Assembly (NCBI GenBank): GCA_031177735.1
Contig: JAPSKJ010000147.1
Span: 1 to 5,904 of the forward strand
Length of the DNA stretch: 5,904 nucleotides
Direction of reading: 5' to 3'
From: Nocardioides sp.
GTDB taxonomy: Bacteria > Actinomycetota > Actinomycetes > Propionibacteriales > Nocardioidaceae
This document shows, in pieces, positions 1-4,999 of the stretch. How positions within the stretch are numbered: position 1 is the first letter of the stretch; every line of letters begins with the position of its first letter. Below the pieces are notes generated by a model. It was not told the DNA's origin, did not search any database, and saw only the letters and a list, made by a program, of their open reading frames with translations. The position numbers and the translations under genes were made by a program.

Positions 1-101
1 TCGTCCACGTCGACTTCGACACGCTCGCGCGCACGCCGAAGCGCTCCTTCGAGTGGTACGCCCACGTCATCGCCGGTCAGCAGCACGACGACAGCCGCTG
101 A
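1..101 (+). CDS. C-terminal end of a probable family 1 glycoside hydrolase (beta-glucosidase-like), 5' end outside window
   Basis: Only the last 32 codons are visible, read from position 3 to the TGA at 99-101. They spell VHVDFDTLARTPKRSFEWYA, followed by HVIAGQQHDDSR. The pattern V-D-F-D-T-x-x-R-T-P-K-x-S-x-x-W-Y is the usual C-terminal signature of GH1 beta-glucosidases, where the last beta-strand is followed by a helix ending in W-Y-x-x-x-I. GH1 enzymes hydrolyse terminal beta-linked glucose or galactose residues and are usually cytoplasmic in actinobacteria. The catalytic glutamates are not in the window, so activity and substrate cannot be judged. A strong GC hairpin starts at the base after the stop, consistent with a transcription unit ending here. 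The family call rests on this short tail alone. Confidence 0.6.
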   Translation, partial: VHVDFDTLARTPKRSFEWYAHVIAGQQHDDSR

Positions 102-130
102 GCCCCGCGGCCCTCGCGCCGGGCCGGGGC
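102..130 (+). terminator. GC hairpin after the glycoside hydrolase stop codon, probable U-less (possibly bidirectional) terminator
   Basis: GCCCC (102-106) pairs with GGGGC (126-130), and GGCCC (109-113) pairs with GGGCC (121-125). This gives ten G-C pairs with a 2-nt bulge (107-108) and a 7-nt loop (114-120). It begins at the first base after the TGA at 99-101. No T tract follows, which is common for terminator hairpins proposed in high-GC actinobacteria. The gap is convergent (the fadH stop is at 161), so the same palindrome could also act on - strand transcripts. The pairing is seen directly; terminator function is inferred. Confidence 0.55.
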
Positions 131-139
131 TGGGCTGGG
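121..139 (+). other. Putative G-quadruplex motif
   Basis: GGGCCGGGGCTGGGCTGGG contains four runs of three or more G separated by 2-nt loops (CC, CT, CT), which meets the usual G3+ N1-7 definition. A fifth partial run (GG) follows at 142-143. The first two runs are also the 3' arm of the hairpin at 102-130, so the two structures exclude each other. In DNA this GC-rich such motifs arise by chance fairly often, and folding is not shown. Confidence 0.4.
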
Positions 140-160
140 CTGGCGAACGCTCCTGACGGT

Positions 161-2167
161 TCAGAGCGCGGCGGCCACCCGGGTGCCCTGCTCGATGGCC
201 CGCTTGGCGTCGAGCTCCGTGGCCACCTCGGCCCCGCCGACGAGCTGCCAGCGCTCGGCGCCCGGCCCGTCCATGAGGGAGCGCACCGACTCCTGGCCCG
301 CGCACAGCACGATGTGGTCGACCACCAGCTCGTGGCGCACGCCGTCGACGGCGTACTCCAGCACGACGCCGTCGGGGTGGTCGACGACGCGGTGGTAGGT
401 CGCGCCGCTGACCTGGGTGACCCCGGCCTGCTTGAGCACGGCGCGGTGCGCCCAGCCGGAGGTCTTGCCCAGGCCGATGCCGATCGGCGTGGTCTTGCGC
501 TGCAGCAAGGTGACCTGGCGGGCAGGGGTGCGCGGCTTGGGCTCGGTGAGTCCGCCCCGGTCGATCGCCGGGTCGCCGACGCCCCAGTGCGCCATCCACT
601 CCTCGGGCGACTCCGGCTCGTGGACCAGCCAGTGGCTGACGTCGACGCCGATGCCGCCGGCGCCGATGACGGCGACCCGACGGCCGGGCACGACGCGGCC
701 GGCCAGCACGTCGGCGTACGACACCACCCGCGGGTGGTCGACCCCCTCGATCACGGGGATGCGCGGCTCGACACCGGTGGCGACGACGACCTCGTCGAAG
801 ACGGCCAGGTCGGCCGCGGTCGCCTCGGTGGAGAGGCGTACGTCGACCCCCAGCACCTCCAGCCGGCGACCGTAGTAGCGCAGGGTCTCGGCGAAGTCCT
901 CCTTGCCGGGCACCGCCATGGCCAGGCGGAACTGTCCTCCGATCTGCGGTGCCTTCTCGAAGAGCGTGACGGCGAGCCCGCGCTCGGCGGCCGACACGGC
1001 CGTGGCGAGGCCGGCGGGACCGGCGCCGACGACGGCGACCGATCGGCGGGTGCGGGTGGGGGAGAGGACCAGGGTGGTCTCCCGTCCTGCGCGCGGGTTG
1101 ACCAGGCAGGACGCGGGCCGGTTGGAGAAGGCGTGGTCGAGGCAGGCCTGGTTGCAGGCGATGCAGGTGTTGATCTCGTCGGCGCGACCCTCGGCCGCCT
1201 TGGCCGCGAACTCCGGGTCGGCGAGCAGCGGCCGGGCCATCGAGACCAGGTCCGCGTCGCCGCTGGCGAGGATGTCCTCGGCGATCTCGGGGGTGTTGAT
1301 CCGGTTCGACGCGCACACGGGCACGTCCACCTCGGCCCGCAGCCGGGCGGTGTAGCCGCGCCAGGCCGCCCGCGGGACCTGGGTGATGATGGTCGGCACC
1401 CTGGCCTCGTGCCAGCCGATGCCGGTGTTGAACGCCGTCACGCCGGCCTCCTGGAGGGCGTGGGCCAGCGCGACGGTCTCCTCCCAGGTCTGCCCGCCCT
1501 CGACCAGGTCGAGCAGGGAGATCCGGTAGAGGATCGGGAAGCCGGCGCCGACCGCCTCGCGGGCGCGGCGGACCACCTCGACCGGGAACCGCATCCGGTT
1601 GAGGGCCGAGCCGCCCCACTTGTCGGTGCGGTCGTTGGTGCGCTCGGCGAGGAACTGGTTGATCAGGTAGCCCTCCGAGCCCATGACCTCGACGGCGTCG
1701 TACCCGGCCTTCTGCGCCAACCGGGCCGCGCGGGCGAAGTCGCTGGCGGTGTCGTCGACGCCCTTGGTGCTGAGCGCGGTGGGGCGGAACGGCGTGATCG
1801 GGCTCTTCGTCGCGCTCGCCGAGACGCTGAACGGGTGGTAGCCGTAGCGTCCCGCGTGCAGGATCTGCAGCGCGATCGCTCCGCCGTGCTCGTGCACGGC
1901 GGCGGTCACCTCGCGGTGGCGCATCGCGTGCAGCCGGGTGGTCATCTCGCTGGCGAAGGGCTTGAGCCAGCCGCGTTTGTTGGGGGCGTAGCCGCCGGTG
2001 ACGATGAGCCCGGTGCCGCCCTTGGCCCGCTCGGCGAAGTACGCCGCCAGCTTGGGCAGGTCCCAGCGGCGGTCCTCCAGCCCGGTGTGCATCGAGCCCA
2101 TCACGATGCGGTTGCGCAGGGTGAGGTCGCCCAGGGTCAACGGGGAGAGCAGGTGGTCGTACGCCAT
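161..2167 (-). CDS. fadH: NADPH-dependent 2,4-dienoyl-CoA reductase (FadH type, FMN/4Fe-4S/FAD)
   Basis: This 668-residue protein is almost the length of E. coli FadH (672). It reduces 2,4-dienoyl-CoA to enoyl-CoA with NADPH, so unsaturated fatty acids with even-position double bonds can pass through beta-oxidation; it acts in the cytoplasm. Residues 1 to about 330 form an Old Yellow Enzyme-type FMN barrel. Y167 and H253 match the catalytic Tyr166 and His252 of the E. coli enzyme. The 4Fe-4S cysteines are C335, C338, C342 and C354 (C-x2-C-x3-C-x11-C). The FAD-binding GAGPAG is at 381-386, with the strand-end acid E404. The NADPH-side GAGGIG is at 502-507. All key residues are present, so the enzyme should be active. 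The ATG at 2167 fits the family N-terminus. No Shine-Dalgarno sequence precedes it, and a -10 box 6 nt upstream suggests a leaderless mRNA. It is transcribed away from the ABC operon and appears monocistronic here. Related enoate or trimethylamine dehydrogenase-type reductases are the main alternative. Confidence 0.93.
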   Translation of the reverse strand: MAYDHLLSPLTLGDLTLRNRIVMGSMHTGLEDRRWDLPKLAAYFAERAKGGTGLIVTGGYAPNKRGWLKPFASEMTTRLHAMRHREVTAAVHEHGGAIALQILHAGRYGYHPFSVSASATKSPITPFRPTALSTKGVDDTASDFARAARLAQKAGYDAVEVMGSEGYLINQFLAERTNDRTDKWGGSALNRMRFPVEVVRRAREAVGAGFPILYRISLLDLVEGGQTWEETVALAHALQEAGVTAFNTGIGWHEARVPTIITQVPRAAWRGYTARLRAEVDVPVCASNRINTPEIAEDILASGDADLVSMARPLLADPEFAAKAAEGRADEINTCIACNQACLDHAFSNRPASCLVNPRAGRETTLVLSPTRTRRSVAVVGAGPAGLATAVSAAERGLAVTLFEKAPQIGGQFRLAMAVPGKEDFAETLRYYGRRLEVLGVDVRLSTEATAADLAVFDEVVVATGVEPRIPVIEGVDHPRVVSYADVLAGRVVPGRRVAVIGAGGIGVDVSHWLVHEPESPEEWMAHWGVGDPAIDRGGLTEPKPRTPARQVTLLQRKTTPIGIGLGKTSGWAHRAVLKQAGVTQVSGATYHRVVDHPDGVVLEYAVDGVRHELVVDHIVLCAGQESVRSLMDGPGAERWQLVGGAEVATELDAKRAIEQGTRVAAAL

Positions 2168-2173
2168 GGCCCG

Positions 2174-2179
2174 ATGTTA
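2174..2179 (-). promoter_or_regulatory. Predicted -10 box of a leaderless fadH promoter
   Basis: On the - strand this reads TAACAT (TAnnnT type). Six bases (CGGGCC) lie between it and the fadH ATG at 2167, which would place transcription start at or next to the A of the ATG. No purine-rich ribosome-binding site lies in the gap. The -35 region is weak: a TGAC core occurs only with a spacer longer than usual (about 2200-2205). The spacing and missing SD are visible; promoter activity is inferred. Confidence 0.5.
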
Positions 2180-2190
2180 CTCACAGGTAA
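2177..2190. promoter_or_regulatory. Inverted repeat TTAC-N6-GTAA overlapping the fadH -10 box, candidate operator
   Basis: TTAC (2177-2180) and GTAA (2187-2190) form a dyad with a 6-nt centre (TCACAG). It begins 9 bp upstream of the fadH start codon and shares three bases with the predicted -10 box, so a bound protein would block the polymerase. AT-rich arms like these stand out in this GC-rich region. TetR- and GntR-type repressors often control beta-oxidation genes from such sites. No regulator gene is in the window, so the partner is unknown. Confidence 0.35.
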
Positions 2191-2235
2191 TGGATGGACC
2201 GTCAGCACCGGCGTCCGCCGCCGTGCCCGTCGGAG

Positions 2236-2248
2236 CGAGCGATGCTCG
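2236..2248. promoter_or_regulatory. Short palindrome CGAGC-GAT-GCTCG upstream of the ABC operon -10 box
   Basis: Two perfect 5-bp arms flank a 3-nt centre. The site lies 8 bp upstream of the predicted -10 box (2257-2262), in the -35 to spacer region of the operon promoter, where an operator or weak activator site could sit. Five-base GC-rich arms are not rare in this DNA, so this is only a candidate. Confidence 0.2.
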
Positions 2249-2256
2249 GGCGCCTC

Positions 2257-2262
2257 TACGAT
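2257..2262 (+). promoter_or_regulatory. Predicted -10 box of a leaderless promoter for the ABC operon
   Basis: TACGAT (TAnnnT type) is followed by six bases (GCGGCC) and then the ATG at 2269. This is the same geometry as the fadH promoter on the other strand. There is no Shine-Dalgarno sequence just ahead of the ATG and no good -35 hexamer. It supports the ATG at 2269 as the real start, with transcription beginning on or beside it. Confidence 0.5.
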
Positions 2263-2268
2263 GCGGCC

Positions 2269-3186
2269 ATGCGCCTGCGCCGTCTCTCCTCCGCCACTGC
2301 CGCCGCTCTCGCCGTCGTCGCGATCACCGCGTGCGCACCCGCCGACGAGACCACCGAGGACTCCGCCGACTCGACGTCGACCGCCAGCGAGCCGTCCGGC
2401 ACGGGCTCTGCCGGCAGCGCCGGCGCTGCCGGCGAGGGCGAGTGCGCGCCGGAGTCGCTGCCGCTGACCAGCCCCGGCACGCTGACCGTCGGCACCGACT
2501 CCCCGGCCTACGAGCCCTGGTTCAGCAACGACGACCCGAGCAACGGCGAGGGCTTCGAGTCCGCGGTCGCCTACGAGGTCGCCGAGCGTCTGGGCTTCTC
2601 CGCCGACCAGGTCAGCTGGGTGAAGGTGCCCTTCAACAACTCCTACGCCCCGGGTGAGAAGACCTTCGACTTCGACATCAACCAGATCTCGATCACCCCC
2701 AAGCGGGCCGAGGTCGTCGACTTCTCGGTGCCCTACTACACCGCCACCCAGGCGGTCATCACGCTGAAGGACAAGGCCGACCAGGCTGCCAGCCTCGCCG
2801 ACCTCCAGGGCCTGCGGCTGGGCGCCCAGACCGGCACCACCTCGCTGACCGCGATCCGCGAGGAGGTCCAGCCCGAGGCCGAGCCGCTGGTCTTCTCCGA
2901 CACCAACGCCGCCAAGCAGGCGCTGCTCAACGACCAGGTCGACGCGATCGTCGCCGACCTGCCGACCGCCTTCTACATCACCGCCGTGGAGATCCCGAAG
3001 GGCACGATCACCGGCCAGTTCGACTCCACCGCCAACCCCGACCAGTTCGGCCTGCTCTTCGAGAAGGGCAACCCGCTGCGCGCCTGCGTCGACGCCGCGC
3101 TGACCGAGATGGAGGCCGACGGCACGCTCGCGCAGCTGCAGACCGAGTGGCTCTCCGACGTGGTCAGCGTGCCCGTCCTCCAGTGA
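2269..3186 (+). CDS. ABC transporter substrate-binding lipoprotein, polar amino-acid family (SBP family 3)
   Basis: This 305-residue exported lipoprotein captures a polar amino acid or similar solute outside the membrane and hands it to the permease. The signal peptide has a basic start (MRLRR), a hydrophobic core to about residue 18 and a lipobox I-T-A-C with the lipidated Cys22. A Ser/Thr/Gly/Glu-rich flexible linker covers roughly 23-58. The binding domain follows from about 70 to the end. It includes the family-typical strand ITPKRAEVVDFSVPYY (142-157), GLRLGAQTGTTSL (181-193) and a C-terminal stretch around GNPLRACVDAAL (267-278). C59 and C273 could form a disulfide. The ATG at 2269 is chosen over the in-frame ATG at 2242 and an earlier one at 2194. 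It gives a clean signal peptide and lies 6 nt from a -10 box, whereas the upstream starts would add a basic, poorly hydrophobic extension. It is the first gene of the operon and overlaps the permease start by 4 nt. The ligand cannot be named from sequence alone. Confidence 0.9.
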   Translation: MRLRRLSSATAAALAVVAITACAPADETTEDSADSTSTASEPSGTGSAGSAGAAGEGECAPESLPLTSPGTLTVGTDSPAYEPWFSNDDPSNGEGFESAVAYEVAERLGFSADQVSWVKVPFNNSYAPGEKTFDFDINQISITPKRAEVVDFSVPYYTATQAVITLKDKADQAASLADLQGLRLGAQTGTTSLTAIREEVQPEAEPLVFSDTNAAKQALLNDQVDAIVADLPTAFYITAVEIPKGTITGQFDSTANPDQFGLLFEKGNPLRACVDAALTEMEADGTLAQLQTEWLSDVVSVPVLQ

Positions 3187-4046
3187 CCGGCCCGACCGCG
3201 ACGGCGGCCGGCTGGACGCCCAGCGAGCGCCAGCTCGAGCGCCAGGCCGTCGCCGCCCGGGTACGCCGCCGGCAGCGTGCGACCGCCGCGCTGATCACCT
3301 TGGTGGTGTTCGGCGGGCTCGCGCTGGGCGCGGTCAGCTCGCCGGGCTGGGACCGGTTCGCCGACACCTTCCTCGACACCGGCCACATGCGCGCGGCGTT
3401 CCCGGAGGTGCGTGACGCCTTCTGGACCAACGTGAAGATGTTCCTGATCGCCGAGCCGCTGATCCTGCTCCTCGGTGGCCTGGTCGCGGTGACCCGCTCG
3501 ACGGTGTCGCCCTGGCTGACTCCCGCCCGCATCCTCGCCGTCGTCTACACCGACCTCTTCCGCGGCGTCCCGACGATCCTGGTGGTGATGGTCTGCGCGT
3601 TCGGCATCCCGGCGATGCAGCTGACCGGGGTGACCAACTCGCTGTTCTGGCTGACCCTCGTCGCGCTCGTGCTGTCCTACGGGGCCTACGTCGCCGAGGT
3701 GATCCGCGCCGGCATCGAGTCGGTCCACCCCACCCAGCTGGCCTCGGCGCAGGCGCTCGCGCTGAGCCGCGGACAAGCCATGCGTCACGTCGTGCTGCCC
3801 CAAGCACTGCGACGCGTCGTACCTCCGCTGATGAACGACTTCGTCTCCCTGCAGAAGGACACCGCACTGATCTCGGCCGTCGGGGTGATGGAGGCGCTGC
3901 GGGCGGCCTCCGACTACGGCAACTACAACTTCGACTACTCCGCCTACCTCGTCGCCGCGGCGTTCTTCCTCGTCGTCACCGTGCCGCTGGCCCGACTCAC
4001 CGACTGGCTGGCCGCCCGCGCGGCGCGGCGGGAGCGAGGACGCTGA
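3183..4046 (+). CDS. ABC transporter permease, polar amino-acid (HisM/GlnP-like) family
   Basis: This 287-residue inner-membrane subunit forms the translocation path. After a basic cytoplasmic N-terminus (about 1-33), hydrophobic segments lie near 34-53, 85-104, 117-145, 155-172 and 252-272. The family-typical F-R-G-V-P-T is at 126-131. The cytoplasmic coupling (EAA-type) loop is about 180-211, with the key Gly197 and the VVLPQALR end at 203-210; the usual Glu of the EAA motif is replaced. The GTG at 3183 is chosen because it overlaps the upstream stop as GTGA, typical of translational coupling. An ATG at 3147 is in frame, but it would overlap the binding-protein gene by 40 nt and add 12 residues with no family support. 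No SD is visible before the GTG, as expected for a coupled start. Only one permease gene is present, so a homodimer is likely. Confidence 0.9.
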   Translation: MTGPTATAAGWTPSERQLERQAVAARVRRRQRATAALITLVVFGGLALGAVSSPGWDRFADTFLDTGHMRAAFPEVRDAFWTNVKMFLIAEPLILLLGGLVAVTRSTVSPWLTPARILAVVYTDLFRGVPTILVVMVCAFGIPAMQLTGVTNSLFWLTLVALVLSYGAYVAEVIRAGIESVHPTQLASAQALALSRGQAMRHVVLPQALRRVVPPLMNDFVSLQKDTALISAVGVMEALRAASDYGNYNFDYSAYLVAAAFFLVVTVPLARLTDWLAARAARRERGR

Positions 4047-4777
4047 TGAGCCTGCTGAGGGTGGAGGGCCTGCGCAAGGCCTACGGTGACCGGCTCGTGC
4101 TCGACGACGTCGCGCTCGACATCGCCGCCCACGACGTGGTGTGCCTCATCGGCGCCTCGGGCTCGGGGAAGTCGACGCTGCTGCGCTGCCTCAACCTGCT
4201 CGAGCCCGTCGACGACGGCTCGATCTGGTGGGACGGTGCCGAGATCACCGACCCGCGGATCGACCCCCGCGCGGTGCGCCGCGAGATCGGGATGGTGTTC
4301 CAGGCCTACAACCTGTTCCCGCACCTGACGGTGCTGGAGAACTGCACGCTGGCGCAGACGCTGGTGCACCGGGTCTCGAAGGCGGCCGCGCGCGACCGCG
4401 CCCGGGAGCTGCTCGCCCGGTTCGGCCTCGCCGCGCACGCCGACGCCCACCCCGACTCCCTCTCGGGCGGCCAGCAGCAGCGGGTGGCGCTGGTGCGCGC
4501 GCTGTGCACCTCGCCGCGCCTGCTGCTCCTGGACGAGATCACCGCGGCCCTCGACCCCGAGCTGGTCGGCGAGGTGCTCGAGAGCGTGCGCGCGGAGGCG
4601 GCCGCCGGCATGACGATGATCCTGGCCACCCACGAGATGGCCTTCGCCCGCGAGGTGGCCACCACCGTGTGCTTCCTCGACGGCGGCCGGATCCTCGAGC
4701 AGGGCCCGCCCGAGCGGATCTTCGGTGCCCCCGAGCAGGAGCGGACCCGGCAGTTCCTCGCCCGGGTGCTCGGCTGA
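4046..4777 (+). CDS. ABC transporter ATP-binding protein, polar amino-acid (GlnQ/HisP-like) family
   Basis: This 243-residue cytoplasmic ATPase powers the permease. The motifs are complete and in order: A-loop Y13, Walker A GASGSGKST (36-44), Q-loop Q86 in VFQAYNLFPHLTVLEN, signature LSGGQQQR (139-146), Walker B LLLLD with catalytic E164, D-loop ALDP (168-171) and H-loop H196 in ATHEMAFA. After the catalytic Glu the sequence is DEIT instead of the common DEPT, a variant that should not abolish activity. Length and motif spacing match the amino-acid importer ATPases. The ATG shares one base with the permease stop (TGATG). A purine-rich site (GGAGCGAGGA, 4031-4040) lies 5 nt upstream, so this start is well supported. 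It is the last gene of the operon; a repeat-bearing convergent gap follows. Confidence 0.95.
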   Translation: MSLLRVEGLRKAYGDRLVLDDVALDIAAHDVVCLIGASGSGKSTLLRCLNLLEPVDDGSIWWDGAEITDPRIDPRAVRREIGMVFQAYNLFPHLTVLENCTLAQTLVHRVSKAAARDRARELLARFGLAAHADAHPDSLSGGQQQRVALVRALCTSPRLLLLDEITAALDPELVGEVLESVRAEAAAGMTMILATHEMAFAREVATTVCFLDGGRILEQGPPERIFGAPEQERTRQFLARVLG

Positions 4778-4808
4778 GCCGCTGGTGCGGTGACCTGCCG
4801 CCCGAGTG

Positions 4809-4861
4809 GGCGGTGAGTTGTCCACCGTTTTCGCTGCGGACTCGGTGGATCGCCCACCGCC
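4809..4861. repeat. 53-bp nested palindrome, copy A
   Basis: The outer stem GGCGGTG (4809-4815) pairs with CACCGCC (4855-4861). The inner stem TCCACCG (4821-4827) pairs with CGGTGGA (4843-4849). They are separated by a symmetric 5x5 internal loop (4816-4820 against 4850-4854) that could itself form one G-C and two G-T pairs. The terminal loop is 15 nt (4828-4842). Copy A aligns without gaps to copy B at 40 of 53 positions. It lies 31 nt after the ATPase stop and could fold in the operon mRNA, but it has no T tract. It may be a REP-like element, an mRNA end-protecting hairpin or an unusual terminator. Confidence 0.75.
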
Positions 4862-4893
4862 ACCTCGGCGTGTCGCGGGGGGCGCGCCGGGCC

Positions 4894-4946
4894 GGCGGTG
4901 AGGAGTCCACCGTTGTCGGAGCAGTTCTGGTGGACCACGCACCGCC
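4894..4946. repeat. 53-bp nested palindrome, copy B
   Basis: The outer stem GGCGGTG (4894-4900) pairs with CACCGCC (4940-4946), identical to copy A. The inner stem GTCCACC (4905-4911) pairs with GGTGGAC (4929-4935), and a further G-T pair is possible (4912 with 4928). The terminal and internal loops differ from copy A, while total length and stem positions are the same. It is in the same orientation as copy A, 85 bp downstream start to start, with 32 bp between the copies. Its right edge is 53 bp from the stop of the nuclease-like gene on the - strand, so it could also fold in that transcript. Confidence 0.75.
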
Positions 4947-4999
4947 GGTGTGTGCAGCGCTGACTGAAGCAGCGTGTCTGCGGCAGCGGCGTCGCGATG

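Larger units (their letters stand above)
4778..4999. other. Convergent intergenic region carrying two structured repeats, no gene seen
   Basis: These 222 bp separate the ABC operon from the converging nuclease-like gene. I see no credible coding sequence on either strand, only shadows running in from the neighbours. About half the region is the two 53-bp palindromic repeats (4809-4861 and 4894-4946). The 32-bp spacer between them (4862-4893) is G+C-rich with a run of Gs. A weak GCGG-N7-CCGC hairpin (4787-4801) follows the ATPase stop. No hairpin with a T tract is present. Confidence 0.7.

Noticed and set aside
2242..2268. Earlier in-frame ATG for the binding protein
   Set aside because: It adds nine residues ahead of a complete lipoprotein signal peptide and would place the start upstream of the predicted -10 box.
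53..2467. Very long open frame (804 codons) on the + strand across fadH
   Set aside because: It is antisense to fadH, which has all its cofactor motifs. Its translation is low-complexity (G/A/R/D/V/H-rich) with no domain, as expected of a GC-rich shadow frame. Its start lies inside the glycoside hydrolase tail and its end inside the binding-protein gene.
3147..3182. In-frame ATG start for the permease inside the binding-protein gene
   Set aside because: It gives a 40-nt overlap and a 12-residue Arg/Pro-rich extension with no family support. The GTGA overlap at 3183-3186 is the standard coupled junction.
2973..3803. Long - strand open frame opposite the permease
   Set aside because: Its translation is rich in Arg, Gly, His, Gln and Asp without domain features. 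It lies antisense to a well-supported membrane protein and across an operon junction.
4538..4570. DEIT instead of DEPT after Walker B in the ATPase as a sign of lost activity
   Set aside because: The catalytic Glu, the Walker B Asp and the D-loop are intact, and this substitution is known in amino-acid importer ATPases.
3944..4942. Long - strand open frame opposite the ATPase and the palindrome gap
   Set aside because: It is antisense to an ATPase with every expected motif, and its product has no recognisable domain. It would read straight through both palindromes.
4809..4946. Palindrome pair read as a CRISPR array or as ordinary intrinsic terminators
   Set aside because: There are only two copies with 13 differences and one spacer, and no cas genes. 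Neither hairpin is followed by a T tract on either strand.
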